Positions 37,418 to 47,957 of a DNA stretch of 64,000 bases are shown here, in pieces. The notes beneath the pieces were generated by a model that worked only from the letters and a program-made list of their open reading frames with translations, was not told the DNA's origin and made no database searches. Made by a program: the position numbers and the translations under genes. The DNA comes from Lunularia cruciata (lineage: Eukaryota > Streptophyta > Marchantiopsida > Lunulariales > Lunulariaceae), in the NCBI GenBank assembly GCA_948567375.1, contig OX419757.1:14522974-14586973 (forward strand), read 5' to 3'. Every line of letters begins with the position of its first letter. The stretch's first letter is position 1.

Positions 37418-37840
37418 TGTAATAATATAGAGTTAGCAAAAGAGTTAGGAGAAGCTAAGGAGTTAGTAGAATCAACTACATATAGCAAAAATGAGGTAGA
37501 ACTAGCATAACCTAAGAATTTTGTAGAAGCATCTAGGAAGCTTTATGGTGGTGAGAAGCTTTTAGGAACCTTCCAAGGATTGAGTAACTTGTACAGCAAG
37601 TTGATGGCTAGCTTACCTTACATGCCAAGTAAATAGTTAGCTCAACTTGCACTCCTCCCTTGGAAGGTTCTTGAGAACCTTGTACCTAAGGGGCCTATAA
37701 ATACCAAGGCTGAAGCCCATGCTAGACATTCAAAGTTTCACTCACTGGAGAGTTCCAATTTGATGGTCTTTTATATCTCTAATGCTCAAAGATATAGCCT
37801 AATCTCCTCTTGGTATAGCAAACTTATAGGGACTTAGGTG
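37418..37840 (+). repeat. 3' LTR of the chromovirus
   Basis: It begins TGTAATAATATAG after a purine-rich tract (GTGGTGGAGGAATA at 37404-37417). It contains CCTATAAATACCAAGGCTGA near 37690 as TATA region. The blocks around AGGAAGCTT, AACTTG and TATAAATACCAA recur in the LTR at 61053-61466, so both LTRs belong to one family although they are not the two ends of one element. The 3' border is approximate. Confidence 0.6.
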
Positions 37841-38541
37841 TTATTGGAAGTGTGAATAGTACTCAAGGATGATAATATAGCTAACAAGATGCAAGAAGAT
37901 CTTCCCAATAGCAATTGGTCCTATACTCCTTATGTTCTTCTCTGTTGCAAGAAGTCAACAAATATCTAGTTAACAAATGTGTGAATCTACTCCTTGGCTA
38001 TTACTATAGCCATATAGAATAACTCTATAAAACACTAGAGGGACCATCTATATGGAAATAATCTCTAAGATGCTCATAAACCATCCTTGACAAGCATCTT
38101 GAGGTGAGGCAAGGACAGGTTGTGGTTTGATCCAACCAAATCCTAGTAAATGTTAACTCTATGTATTCTTAAAACTATAACTACTTATAAATTTTATTTC
38201 ATACCTACTAATTTTTCAAAGTAAGTTGTAAAAGACTCAAAATATGAAAAACAAGAGATTAGAAATTATTTATTTTTCTCATGATTCTCATACTAAAATT
38301 CCCAAGCCTAAAACATCAATAATCTAAAAAATCTGAATACTTTCATATCTTCCTACATAATTCCAGAGCTTTCAATCTGAATATTAATGGACAAAGACAA
38401 TCATCTATTTATTTACTTGTAACACATAACATAGTGTGCACTCAGGAATTATAGAATTCATCTAATGTCCCTCTCTCTCTCTCCTTGTCGGCACACTCAT
38501 CCTCTCGTGTTGTTCAGATTTGATTCCAATCTTATCTTATA
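37841..38541. other. Intergenic DNA, no gene seen
   Basis: AT-rich sequence with stops in all frames. It holds a short CT microsatellite near 38469-38485. No coding or RNA-gene signal is recognised. Confidence 0.45.
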
Positions 38542-38583
38542 AAAGGTTAGGTTCACATTCTACCGGATGTGAACCTAACCTTT
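38542..38583. repeat. Perfect 17-base inverted repeat with 8-base loop
   Basis: Left arm 38542-38558 and right arm 38567-38583 are exact reverse complements (AAAGGTTAGGTTCACAT and its complement) around TCTACCGG. It would fold into a stable stem as DNA or RNA. It may be a miniature foldback element or a recent palindromic duplication. No promoter or small-RNA gene context is visible. Confidence 0.85.
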
Positions 38584-38698
38584 GATAAAAATAGCTTTTG
38601 AGTCCCTGGATAGTGCTGGTCTTTGCTCTCTTAATTAATATTAAAAATGAGAATCAAAATTCACAATCTCGTACTGATTCACAATGTGAGTCTCACAC

Positions 38699-38728
38699 GT
38701 TACTTCCTAAACATTACTAGGAAGTAAC
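38699..38728. repeat. Perfect 10-base inverted repeat with 10-base loop
   Basis: GTTACTTCCT at 38699-38708 is the exact reverse complement of AGGAAGTAAC at 38719-38728. It lies about 115 bases after the larger hairpin. Both could be parts of one decayed foldback element. Confidence 0.75.
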
Positions 38729-39446
38729 GCTTCCACTGTCTTGTTAGTAAAAGAAGCCAGAAGGAGGAAAGTCATTGTCCCAAGAGTAACAATATTCGAT
38801 CAAGAGGATGTGAAGGTTTGCTTCACATTTATGAGATATCATCGGACAAAGAAATAGATCAAACCATTAATCGATAAGAATTTGCGAGCCCATGGTAAAA
38901 AGGGGTTACATGCCAAATTATCCAGTTCAATCTATTATTATTAATGATGGTGTAATTCAATTCACATGCCAATCAAAATGTCATGTTGGTCCACGTCAAG
39001 CTTTGGGACACTACGAACTGTTTCTGCCAACTTGGGATGCCGTTTAGTCTATTTCACAAAGTTAAGGTACTATTAAGTTCATCTCTGAATATTACAGTCA
39101 TGCTTTACATTTCAGTTGCAATTTAGTTGCTCCTTACATTATTGTTGGGATGGAATGGCGCTCTACACCATCAGATCTCGTAAACTATATCTTTTACATC
39201 TAGATTGGCTATTTGATGGTAATTTGGGCTACAGCGTTCTGTATTCATCCAATGAGACCATTTTACATCTGCACATTTACTTCTTTCCTCCTTTACTTGG
39301 TACACTATGTCGTTTAACTTTCCATGCTTTGTGATGCAAACTTTAGGTATTTATTTTTGAATGCGAGATTTTGAGAGCCAAATAATTACTTAGCTTCCAA
39401 TATATACTCTTTATACCCAAGTAGAGAAAGCATGCCTCATAGAACA

Positions 39447-39520
39447 CAAGAAGGATGGGAAGACCACGTCAAGCCTCACAAGGGAGAGACAAAAGAGGTA
39501 GAATGTGCTAGGTCCCAATA
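39447..39520 (+). repeat. Isolated terminal repeat of the inverted-repeat element family
   Basis: Starts AAGAAGGATGGGAAGACC and continues CAAGCCTCACAAGGGAGAGACAAAAG then GGTAGAATGTGCTAGG, matching the left terminus of copies A and B in the same orientation. No partner in inverted orientation is found close by, so it is a solo end or a deleted copy. Confidence 0.6.
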
Positions 39521-39785
39521 GCATCAAAATGATAAATAAGCCAAAATGAGAAATCTGCACTACCGCACAAAATAACTAGGTTATGCGAGTAGTTAGGTTT
39601 ACAAACTACTAGAGCATCAAAAAAAAATCACCTAGAGTGATTGCTCTCTTATGGATTGTATTGTTATATTTCCCTTGTACCCAAGAAAAATATAACATCT
39701 TTACCTTTACCGAGCATATCGCTGAACAGAAATCCATATTCAAAACATTTAAAATGGATAAGCATTGGTAGGAGCATTTACATGT

Positions 39786-40480
39786 GAGAGAATGCGACCC
39801 CTTGGAAAAAACGAAGGATGGGAAGGCCTTCGAGCCGTACAAGGAGAGAAAAAAAAAAAGGTAAAATGGGGCTAAGCCCCAATAGAGTCTATATGAGAAT
39901 TTACAGATACTACTCTAATGTGCCCAAAAGAAGTCATGGTTATGGACCCTACGCAGGATACAGTTTCGGAGGGAGTGATTACCCATCCCCATGGATGGGC
40001 AGTGAGTGCAGCAGCAACCGGTCGCATGGTCTCCAAGTATAGAGGCATGCAGCGAGGTCACCTCTTTGTTCCTCTAGCCTTGGAGTTATATGGAGCGATG
40101 GACACGACCCGTTTGACACATTTGTCAAGGAGTGGTGAGAGTTTATCATGTTAGGCGCAAGTGGTACCACTCTCACTCTCACGCTTTGTAGCATATTTTA
40201 GACAACGGGTGTCCATTGCTCAACTGATGGCAATGGCTGGTGCAATCCATAAGAAAGCAATCACATTAAATGATGTTTCTTCGAATGTTCCAATTGTGTG
40301 TAGACAGTAAGATTTGCATAGCTCAGATATCTTAGGTGAGATAGTGCAGATTTCTCCTAGAGACTCTAGTGGGGCTTAGACCCATTTTACCTTCTTCTTT
40401 TTTGTTTCTCCCTTGTGCTGCTAGATGGGGTCTGGCCATCCTTCGTTGTTTCTCCGCGGTCTCCTTTCTATTCTCAAAGA
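39786..40480. mobile_element. Inverted-repeat-bounded element, copy B (short, internally deleted)
   Basis: Terminal inverted repeats of roughly 95-100 bases: left 39786-39890, right 40365-40480. Both read inwards ACGAAGGATGG, an ACAAGG(G)AGA segment, GGTAAAATGG and CTAAGCCCC followed by AGAGTCT. The interior (39915-40340) matches only the last part of the RT element (compare 19640-20070 and 60620-61045), including GTTATGGACCCTA and the CTTTGTTCCTCTAGCCTTGGAG block. Relative to copy A, the middle is missing. Sharing the ends but not the centre is what non-autonomous deletion derivatives look like. No clear target-site duplication is found. Confidence 0.65.
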
Positions 40481-40512
40481 AGTCCCGGCGAATAAGAACG
40501 ATAAGAGAAAAA

Positions 40513-40540
40513 AGGAAAAATGAAGGATGGGAAGACCCCA
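40513..40540 (+). repeat. Fragment of the same terminal repeat
   Basis: AAAAATGAAGGATGGGAAGA then CCCCA repeats the outer part of the element terminus, in the same orientation as the left end of copy B, just outside its right end. It may mark a second, truncated insertion. Confidence 0.5.
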
Positions 40541-40549
40541 TAGATCGAG

Positions 40550-40574
40550 TTTAGTTTAGTTTAGTTTAGTTTAG
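40550..40574 (+). repeat. Five tandem TTTAG units
   Basis: Five perfect TTTAG pentamers. The unit differs from the common plant telomere repeat TTTAGGG by lacking two G, so I treat it as a microsatellite next to the terminal-repeat fragment rather than telomeric DNA. Confidence 0.85.
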
Positions 40575-42600
40575 ATAAGATGGACAAGGACATATTTTAG
40601 TGGGGATCCTTCAAGTCAGAGATGTACAGTACTTTAATCGAGTTTACTGGGACGTTGACGAAAGACACTGTTACCGCGGCAGTGAATGGTTGTAGTCATA
40701 GTCATGGTCAAAGCCTCATCCTTGATGATACTGTACTGTATTAGGAGGATGCTAACCAGGCAACGGCGTACAAGACGGTACAATCAGATATTTCTCCACC
40801 TAAATTCCCGGTAGACCACTATGACACGTGTCAACTACTAGTTTGCAGATCTAAACCTCTATGGAGCTGTGCTCCCACTTAAGAGGGACCATCTTTACTG
40901 GCGCACAGGCGTCACTGGAATCGCCGCATTGCGCATGGTCTAACTGCTTAAAGTGTGGACTACGCATGTAGGATAGTACGGTGGGAATCCAGGGTCCGTT
41001 TTGGCCCTAGAAACTATGGTTGGGCAACATTAAACTGCAGTACTTGGGAATACCTGATATCGGGAATCCTTTTTATACTGGAACGTTATTCCTAAACCTC
41101 AATATGTTGTTTGAAAATTATGTTTCGTTGATGGTTTATTAAAAGAGATTTCGTGCAACTTAAACAATTTCAGGTGCTTTTCCGTGATGTCGTACCTGTA
41201 TAAATCAAGTGAAACCTTCTCCATTTCTGCAAATGTCTCCTTTCTAATTCAGTTTTAAGTGCTCGAAATCTCATTCAATGACTCAACAAATTGATTTAAG
41301 ATGCGCTCAAAAGTTGCAAGTATGATCACTTCAATGATGAATTACGTCATTATTCTATGCTACAAGAAAAGCGCACTTTGAGAAAAGAATTTAAGGAATC
41401 ATAACTTCTACATATATATGACCCAGAATCTGCACTGACTCTCCATTGTATCTAGTACTGTGACCGCATTACGTCCATTCCCTGTGGAAGTTCTAATGCA
41501 TGATCTAGTAGAACCCATTGCAATCTTTACCAAATAGGTTGCATGCTTACGTATGAATTGTCATGTTTGGCTGCAAGTGGATAACTCAAAAAGAATGTTT
41601 CATTAACCATGTAAAGCAACCCACTTGTCTCTTGGAATTTCCATTCGAAGTGTACTGTGGGTCTCCGTGGTTGACTACCAAGGCCAAGTGAAAAGTATTA
41701 TAAATTTAGTGATTCACTTTTACAACAAGTGTACCTTGCAACAAGACCTGGAGATTCATCGTATAGACCACACGATAAAGTTGCTACAAAGTCTAGAACG
41801 TAGATGATAATATCTTCAGAATGAATCAAAACATGAAAAGGTAGGAACTACTGGAGCTCATCCTACCAGGAAGTCAACATTCATCTTGGCAAAGAAGATT
41901 CAGGTTCTTCTACATAACAGAAAAGTGAGCTCTTATCTTTGGAGTACCAAAAGGTAAGGTAATGATGTTTGTTCCCTTGAAGATTTGTAGAAAATACACA
42001 AATCGCTAGAAAAAGGATTCGAAAGCACATTCACTATCAAAGGCGCTTCAGATTCATAAGGTGAATCCCAGGTGGGCCGAACGTATTGAGGAAACTACAC
42101 AAAGAAATGGCTGGGGCCTCCCTCCCCGCAAGGTTCGTCACACTGATGCAGCACTATTCGGCTCTTGTGATGTATGGGGCTCTTGACAAGCCACATACAG
42201 TGGCTTGACTCCTCGAAGCAGGCCCCTTCAGACTAATTTGAGTTGATCCTCTGGCCTTCTTTCTGTTCGCACACGAGAACATTGCACTAGATTTGCTCAC
42301 ATGATTTGTCGCTCACACTCCTCTCCAGTCGTAGAGTACCGTCCACCCAATGCAACAAGCTCCAGTAACTTATTGCTGCCGAAGTCGAGTATGTCCACAA
42401 CAAGCTTGTCTCAAGGCCTGTTCCTCCAATCATTCCAATCCAAGAGGCGAGAAAACTAAAAGTTGCCCGAGAAAAGGTGTTGAGACGAAAGTTTAGTAAC
42501 CCAGTGAGAGTAATTTGAGGACGAAGTAATTGGAGGACGAATTGTGGGTGAAGATAGACTTATGTTTCCCACATTGTGGGTGCTAGCTAGCTACAGTAAA
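40575..42600. other. Intergenic DNA between repeats and the second gene
   Basis: I see no gene, RNA gene or clear transposon domain here. Base composition rises towards that of the gene flank after about 42.0 kb. Short open frames (for example 41625-41807, +) have no recognisable motif. Confidence 0.45.
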
Positions 42601-43496
42601 GACAGAAAGAATCAGAGGAGTTGGCAACAATAGCGTGATTTCAGTAGCTTTTTGGAGCTGGGCCATATCTGGACCTGGAAAAGTTGAGTGGGTCCCGATG
42701 CGATACAAGAGTCCAACAAACACCAGTATAGAGTCAGTTTTCTGTGTGTGGGGGTGCAGAGATATTAGATGCTGGGATGTCAGGGAGAGAGCGAGCGAGA
42801 GAGGGCCAAGACCGGGGGAGGAACGGAGGGATTCCGGAGCCGCCAGATTCTGACGAAATCCGTGTGGAAAAATCTTGCCGGGACCGAAACAGGTGAGCGT
42901 GACGGGAATAATGAATATCTTGGGAATTAGCCCGTTTCAGGGAATAGAGAATTCTCGTTCAGAGAATAGAGAAATATCACCGGTGCGTACATGGGATAAG
43001 CCCGAAAACAGAAACATTTCGGGGGTGTTCGGCCTCTTGTGGATATGCCGGTATACTCCTCCCTTTCGGGATCTTCTGGGATAATTAGGGGAATTAGTAC
43101 CTCAGCTTGGTGGACGCCGGTGGAGCCCATGTTTACCTCAATCGGTAACGTGACCGGTTGTCAAGAAAGTCTACCGGAGCACCGGGAGACATGGGCAACA
43201 CCAGGGAATAGAAGGCGTCAGATCCGGGACGTGTGACAGCGAAGAAAATTGTACTACTTTTAGTCATGAGTAACTTCTACAGTAGCAGCAATGGCAGCAG
43301 CAGCTAGAACTTCTTTTCATTTCCCCAATTCCAAGAAGTGCTGCTGCTAGGGTGAGGAGAGCGCAGAGGAGGAAAAGAGCGATTGGTGGTTGCCGAAGTG
43401 CTTGATTGCGCAGCAGCTAGGAGGGAAAGAAGGAGAGAGCGAGGGAGGGGAGGAGTCCGGTGAAGAAATTTTGAGGAGCGATAGAGGAGAGAGGAT
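42601..43496 (+). promoter_or_regulatory. Promoter and purine-rich 5' leader of the RETICULATA-related gene
   Basis: The last 900 bases before the start codon are GC-richer than the repeats upstream. From about 43345 to 43495 the strand is strongly purine-rich (repeated GAGGAG, GGAGAGAGCGAGGGAGGGGAGG), as in the leader of the other gene. A second GA cluster with GAGCGAGAGAGGG lies near 42785-42805. No TATA box is convincing, which is common for plastid-protein genes. Exact elements cannot be assigned. Confidence 0.5.
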
Positions 43497-46400
43497 ATGG
43501 CGCTAGTCCTCTCTTCTCCTACGAATTTGGGCTCCTCCCTCTTCACTGGTTCGTCGTCGTTGTTCCCGCTCGGGACTTCTTCGGCGACCACAGTGTGGGG
43601 AAATGCTCGGGTGTGCATGATTGCCTCACCTTCTTCCTCGTCGTCCTCATCGGGGTGGGGACAAGATGTTTTCGTAGGTTCGTCGATCAGTTTGAAGAAG
43701 AAAGCAAAATCTGTGAAAGATGCACCGAGATTGAGTTCGAAGGGGAAGAATTGGCAGCTCAATGCAGCAGACGTGCAGCTTGCCAGCGGTGGAGACAGTG
43801 GGAGTGGTGTGGGAGGCGGATTTGATGATGGGAATGGAGGGGACGGTGGTTCCGGAGACGGGGATTTCTCCGAGGGATCTGGGAGCAGCGAGAACAGGGA
43901 TGAGGCTCTGGCCATCTTGGCAACTATTGGGAGATCTCTCGAAAGTTTGCCCAAAGACTTGGCCTCCGCCGTCCAGGGAGGGAAGGTTCCTGCATCCGTG
44001 ATTCAGCGGTTTCTTGAGCTCGAGAAAGCACCCTTTAGGAACTGGCTCATGCAATTCGGAGGATTCAAGGAGCGTTTGCTTGCAGATGATCTGTTTTTGA
44101 CCAAAGTGGGAATTGAATGTGGAGTCGGCATCTTCACCAAGGTGGATGATATTGCACCTTTTCAGGATAAATGTGAGGTTTAGTTCGCTTCTGGTGAAAG
44201 CGACTAGACCTTGCATTTATTTGTAGCTTCTGCCTATTTTCTATCCCTGTCACCGCGAAGGTTACCTCTGTCAGTTCTAGTCCTCCTCTTGATTTCAAAA
44301 TAGATTAGTTGCTTCACCGGCAGCGCTCTTCCGTTGGAGAGTGCCAGCACGCTGGGCATTGGTTTGTTGGACCTGTAAATCATGGTTTTCATCTGAACAT
44401 GACATTGCAAGACTCCGATGTGTGTGAGGATTGAGTCCCTTGTTAGCTTATCGACGGGAAACGATCCTGAGTTGCTTTCTTAATTCTTTCTTAGAACTGC
44501 AACTTGCTGAAAGTTGGCAGTGACTAGGTTGAGTACTACCTGGTGATTTACTGAAAGTTGGCAGCGTGGGTTCCTTCCATTCGACTTATGCGTCAATCCG
44601 TTGGAATTTTGTACTTCTTGCAGACCGCAGCTGAGTTGGAGAGGCGACGAGAAAACTTCGGGAAGGAACTTGATTTTGTCGTAGCTGATGTGGTATGAGA
44701 AGGAACATGAAGAAAGTATAGGCCTTTAAGAAAGTGTCTGCCTTTACGTTCTGATTGTGAGAGGAGTGTAGTTGGCATAGCACTCGGTTATCGGTTCAAA
44801 ACAGAAGATGGTTGATTGGAAGTGCAGAAGATCGGCTGATAACGCTTTGTTCTTCTTGGGTCCCTTGTGGTTTAATTCCCCAGATTATGGCTTTGGTGGC
44901 CGATTTCATGCTGGTATGGCTTCCAGCGCCAACAGTGGCCTTGCGCCCTGCTCTTGCCAAGAATGCCGGAAAGATCGCATCATTCTTCTACAAGTGCCCA
45001 GACAATGCCTTCCAGGTAATTTCTTCGACTCTACCGCCGCTCTTCTCGGAGGGTTCCGGGATGAATCTTTGAAGAAGTCAATCATGTAGTGTTGAGAATT
45101 TGAATGGCCTTCCCCTCCGCAAACCCGGCCAGAGAGTGTTCATTTTCGCTGTCCAAAAAATAAAGTACTCTGTTCTATTGGCTAAGATGCTTGTGTCTTA
45201 CCCTGTTTCGAAACTATCATTCCCTCCATGTTGGTTCACATGGATGTTAAATCCATCTGCACGTATGGCAAGACCAATTATCGATGGCTCACTCGCATGT
45301 TTGGTTAGTGAATTGTGCTCGCCTTCCAGTATACAAGGAAACCTCACTCTTACTACCTTGTGTTTTTTTTCACTTGAAACCCTCTAAATTTTCCCCCATG
45401 TAATTTCTTGATGCAGATTGCACTTAGGGGAACTTCATACTCGACGTTGCAACGAGTGGGAGCCATTGTGGTACGCCTTTCCTTCCTAATAGCAATTGTG
45501 ACCATCAGGTGCGATTTGTATTTGGTCACCATGAGCTTTCTGAAATGACTTTGATGAGTAACCCCTTGAACTGTTCCTGCGGTGTCGTTGGTGGTTTACA
45601 GAGGAATGGTTCGAAGTTGTTTGTGGTGGGAACGTCTGCTTCTCTGGTAATTTTCAAACTGCAGACAGTTTTGAGATCCAATCTTTTTATGTTTTTACCT
45701 GCTTCTGAGAGAGGATTTAAACGAGTCAATTCATTGCGAAGACGTCATCACTTCATACATGCTCTTACTTCGTTAGTTCTTTGTCATACAGATCGGAACT
45801 GCTGCAACCAACACCCTCATCAAGTTAAGGAAAACACTTGACAAGGATTTTAAAGGAGAAACCGAGGATATTCCAATTCTTTCCACCAGTTTGGCGTACG
45901 GGGTGTACATGGCAGTCTCGAGTAATTTGAGGTACAGATTCTACGCCAAACTACAGACTAGCTATTTACGCTGTAGCATTTCTAATGTTACTGGAGATAA
46001 ATTGATTGAGTAGGCTGCTCAGCAGAAGCTTCCACTATATCCTTGTCCGTGACTTTCAAGGGACTCTTGTAGAGTTTACTCGAGGTTTAGTCCAACTCCT
46101 TTCAAATGGGTTACATGTGTGATATTGTTCCCCATGCTAATTCTTTGAAAACTAAGAGGAAAGGATGTTCGGTTCACATTGTGAACTTGTAAATGAACAC
46201 AGCAAAATCTATATGATAAGAATCTCCAATCATCCTTGAATCACAGTCAGAACCATCTAAGCAAAAAGCATTGTGAAATTGCTAAAAGAATCCTAGTAAT
46301 GCACTTAAGACTGCACTTCAACCACTAGCAGTAAGAATGCTTGTCGTTGAAGTGTTATTTGTGTACCAAATACACGGAGAAAGGCCATGTGATTTCCGGC

Positions 46401-46944
46401 CGAAAGCTTGAACCAATACTAACCATGCTAATATCTTGTATCTGTTGCAGGTATCAAGTTTTGGCAGGTGTGGTGGAGCAGCGTGTGTTGGAGCCCCTAC
46501 TTCACAATCAGAAGCTGGTTTTGGGTGTATCATCCTTCGCTGTGCGAACTGCAAACACATTCTTGGGTTCTTTATTGTAAGTCGCTCTTCGGACCTTTCT
46601 CATCTGGGCAGCATAGGGTATCGCACCATATATTTTCCATTCGTGGAATCAAAACACTAACTTGTTGCTACCTATTAAACGATCGTCTTCGCGGGGATAG
46701 GAATGGAAATGCCTGACTTGTTTTCTAAGTGCGGAATGAGTACTTTGTAGTCAGCCTACTCGAATAGGATGGCTTCTGCACCGTTATCAACCTCTATGTT
46801 AATCATAGTGTTAGCGACCGATTAGTAATGATCTCCTGTTTTAATTTCTAGAGATATAACTAAGTTGTCCATGTTGCAATCTTTATGTGCAGATGGGTAG
46901 ATTATGCCCGTTGGACAGGTGTACAAAAGGTTCATGATCATTAG
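43497..46944 (+). CDS. RETICULATA-related plastid membrane protein (DUF3411), 8 coding exons
   Basis: Exons: 43497-44141, 44624-44692, 44884-45015, 45417-45470, 45602-45646, 45792-45931, 46451-46576, 46893-46944. All introns are GT-AG and every junction keeps phase, giving 420 aa. The N-terminus (MALVLSSPTNLGSSLF...) is Ser-rich with few acidic residues, as in plastid transit peptides. Next comes a Gly/Asp/Ser-rich acidic stretch at about residues 97-135. The conserved domain starts near 145 (LPKDLASAVQGGKVP, FLELEKAP) and continues FGGFKERLLADDLFL, GVGIFTK, ERRRENFGKELDFV, DFMLVWLPAPTV and CPDNAFQ. It ends GTSYSTLQRVGA, ILSTSLAYGVYMAVSSNLRYQ, TFLGSLLWVDYARW. In Arabidopsis this family acts in chloroplast-envelope function and leaf mesophyll development, with no known enzymatic reaction. 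The sequence is closest to the RER4-6 type as I remember it. The exon 1 donor, AAG|GTGGAT, is weak. Confidence 0.93.
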
Positions 46945-47480
46945 CAGGTGTAGTCCAAGTTAAATGTTCTTGTCATTATTTGGTCTACCTCCTTTGTCTT
47001 ATAAAGAGTGGATCAGTACATGATCCTTCAACCCTCCCCTTTCGCGCGGCGTCATTTTGTTACTGGTTAAATTCATTTTTCCTGAACGGAGAGTAAAGAA
47101 TTATCCCAAAAGTTCGGTTGTTATGGCGATGGCATTAATGTGTAACGTCAACAGTCATACATCCCTGTCCAATTCTTCATCCGCAGAAGATCGTCTACCT
47201 ATTTTGCAAAGTTTTGAACAACTTTGTCAACAAAGATCTAGGAGTTTCTGCGGAATGGTAATGACATTAAGCTTGAAACAAACTTCCTTCATTGGTTGTC
47301 ATCACTTCATATCGTCGTCCTTTCTCCAGATAATCTCGCAGGATTTAGTAAGGATTTATAGAAGCAGTGTAAAAGTCAAAGTAACGTATAGCCGATTTGC
47401 TCTTTATGCTGGAATTCAAGTTTGCAATAGTTTTGCTGTGGATACGTATTCAAAGAGCAGGAGTAGCTTGTAAATTTGAC
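46945..47480 (+). other. 3' UTR and flank of the RETICULATA-related gene
   Basis: The DNA after the stop codon keeps gene-like composition until about 47.48 kb, where it falls abruptly into AT-rich DNA. One 138-codon frame (47057-47473) has no recognisable motif, no supporting splice pattern and unlikely composition. I do not call it a gene. Confidence 0.45.
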
Positions 47481-47933
47481 TAGGCCCCAAAGAAACATAT
47501 AAGGATAGTACTGCACGGTCGTTACAGTTTTGGAATGTGAATCGATCCTCTCTTCTATATAATTTCAATAACTAAGTTTCAATTTTAATAATGATAACTA
47601 ATAATTTCAAGATTTATGAGATTTTGAAATTATATTTAATATATAAATTTTAATTATCTGTGGAATATAATTTTAAATATATATTGTTATAATTATAATT
47701 GAATAATTTATATTTAATATATCATCTGATTTATTATTTAATGAACTTAGTTGATTAATTAAAATTATTTTTATTTTTATACTTTTATAATGAAGAATAG
47801 TAATTTAATATATATCATTTAAAAATATTTAATTTTTATTTATTTAAAATAAATATATAAATTATTATCAAATTAATTTTATTTTATAAACTATATTATA
47901 AATATTATATATTATTTTGTTATTTATAATTAC

Positions 47934-47957
47934 TTATTTTATTTTATTTTATTTTAT
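47934..47957 (+). repeat. TTTTA pentamer run
   Basis: Nearly five perfect tandem TTTTA units near the beginning of the AT-rich block. Simple-sequence repeat without other context. Confidence 0.75.

Noticed and set aside
40550-40574. TTTAG units as interstitial telomere sequence
   Set aside because: The unit lacks the GGG of plant telomere repeats and is only five copies long.
43304-44216. Long minus-strand frames (216 and 189 codons) opposite the first RETICULATA-related exon
   Set aside because: Antisense shadows of a GC-richer coding exon; the plus-strand frame has clear family homology and proper splice sites.
47057-47473. 138-codon frame downstream of the RETICULATA-related gene
   Set aside because: No motif or homology recognised and it lies in the probable 3' flank.
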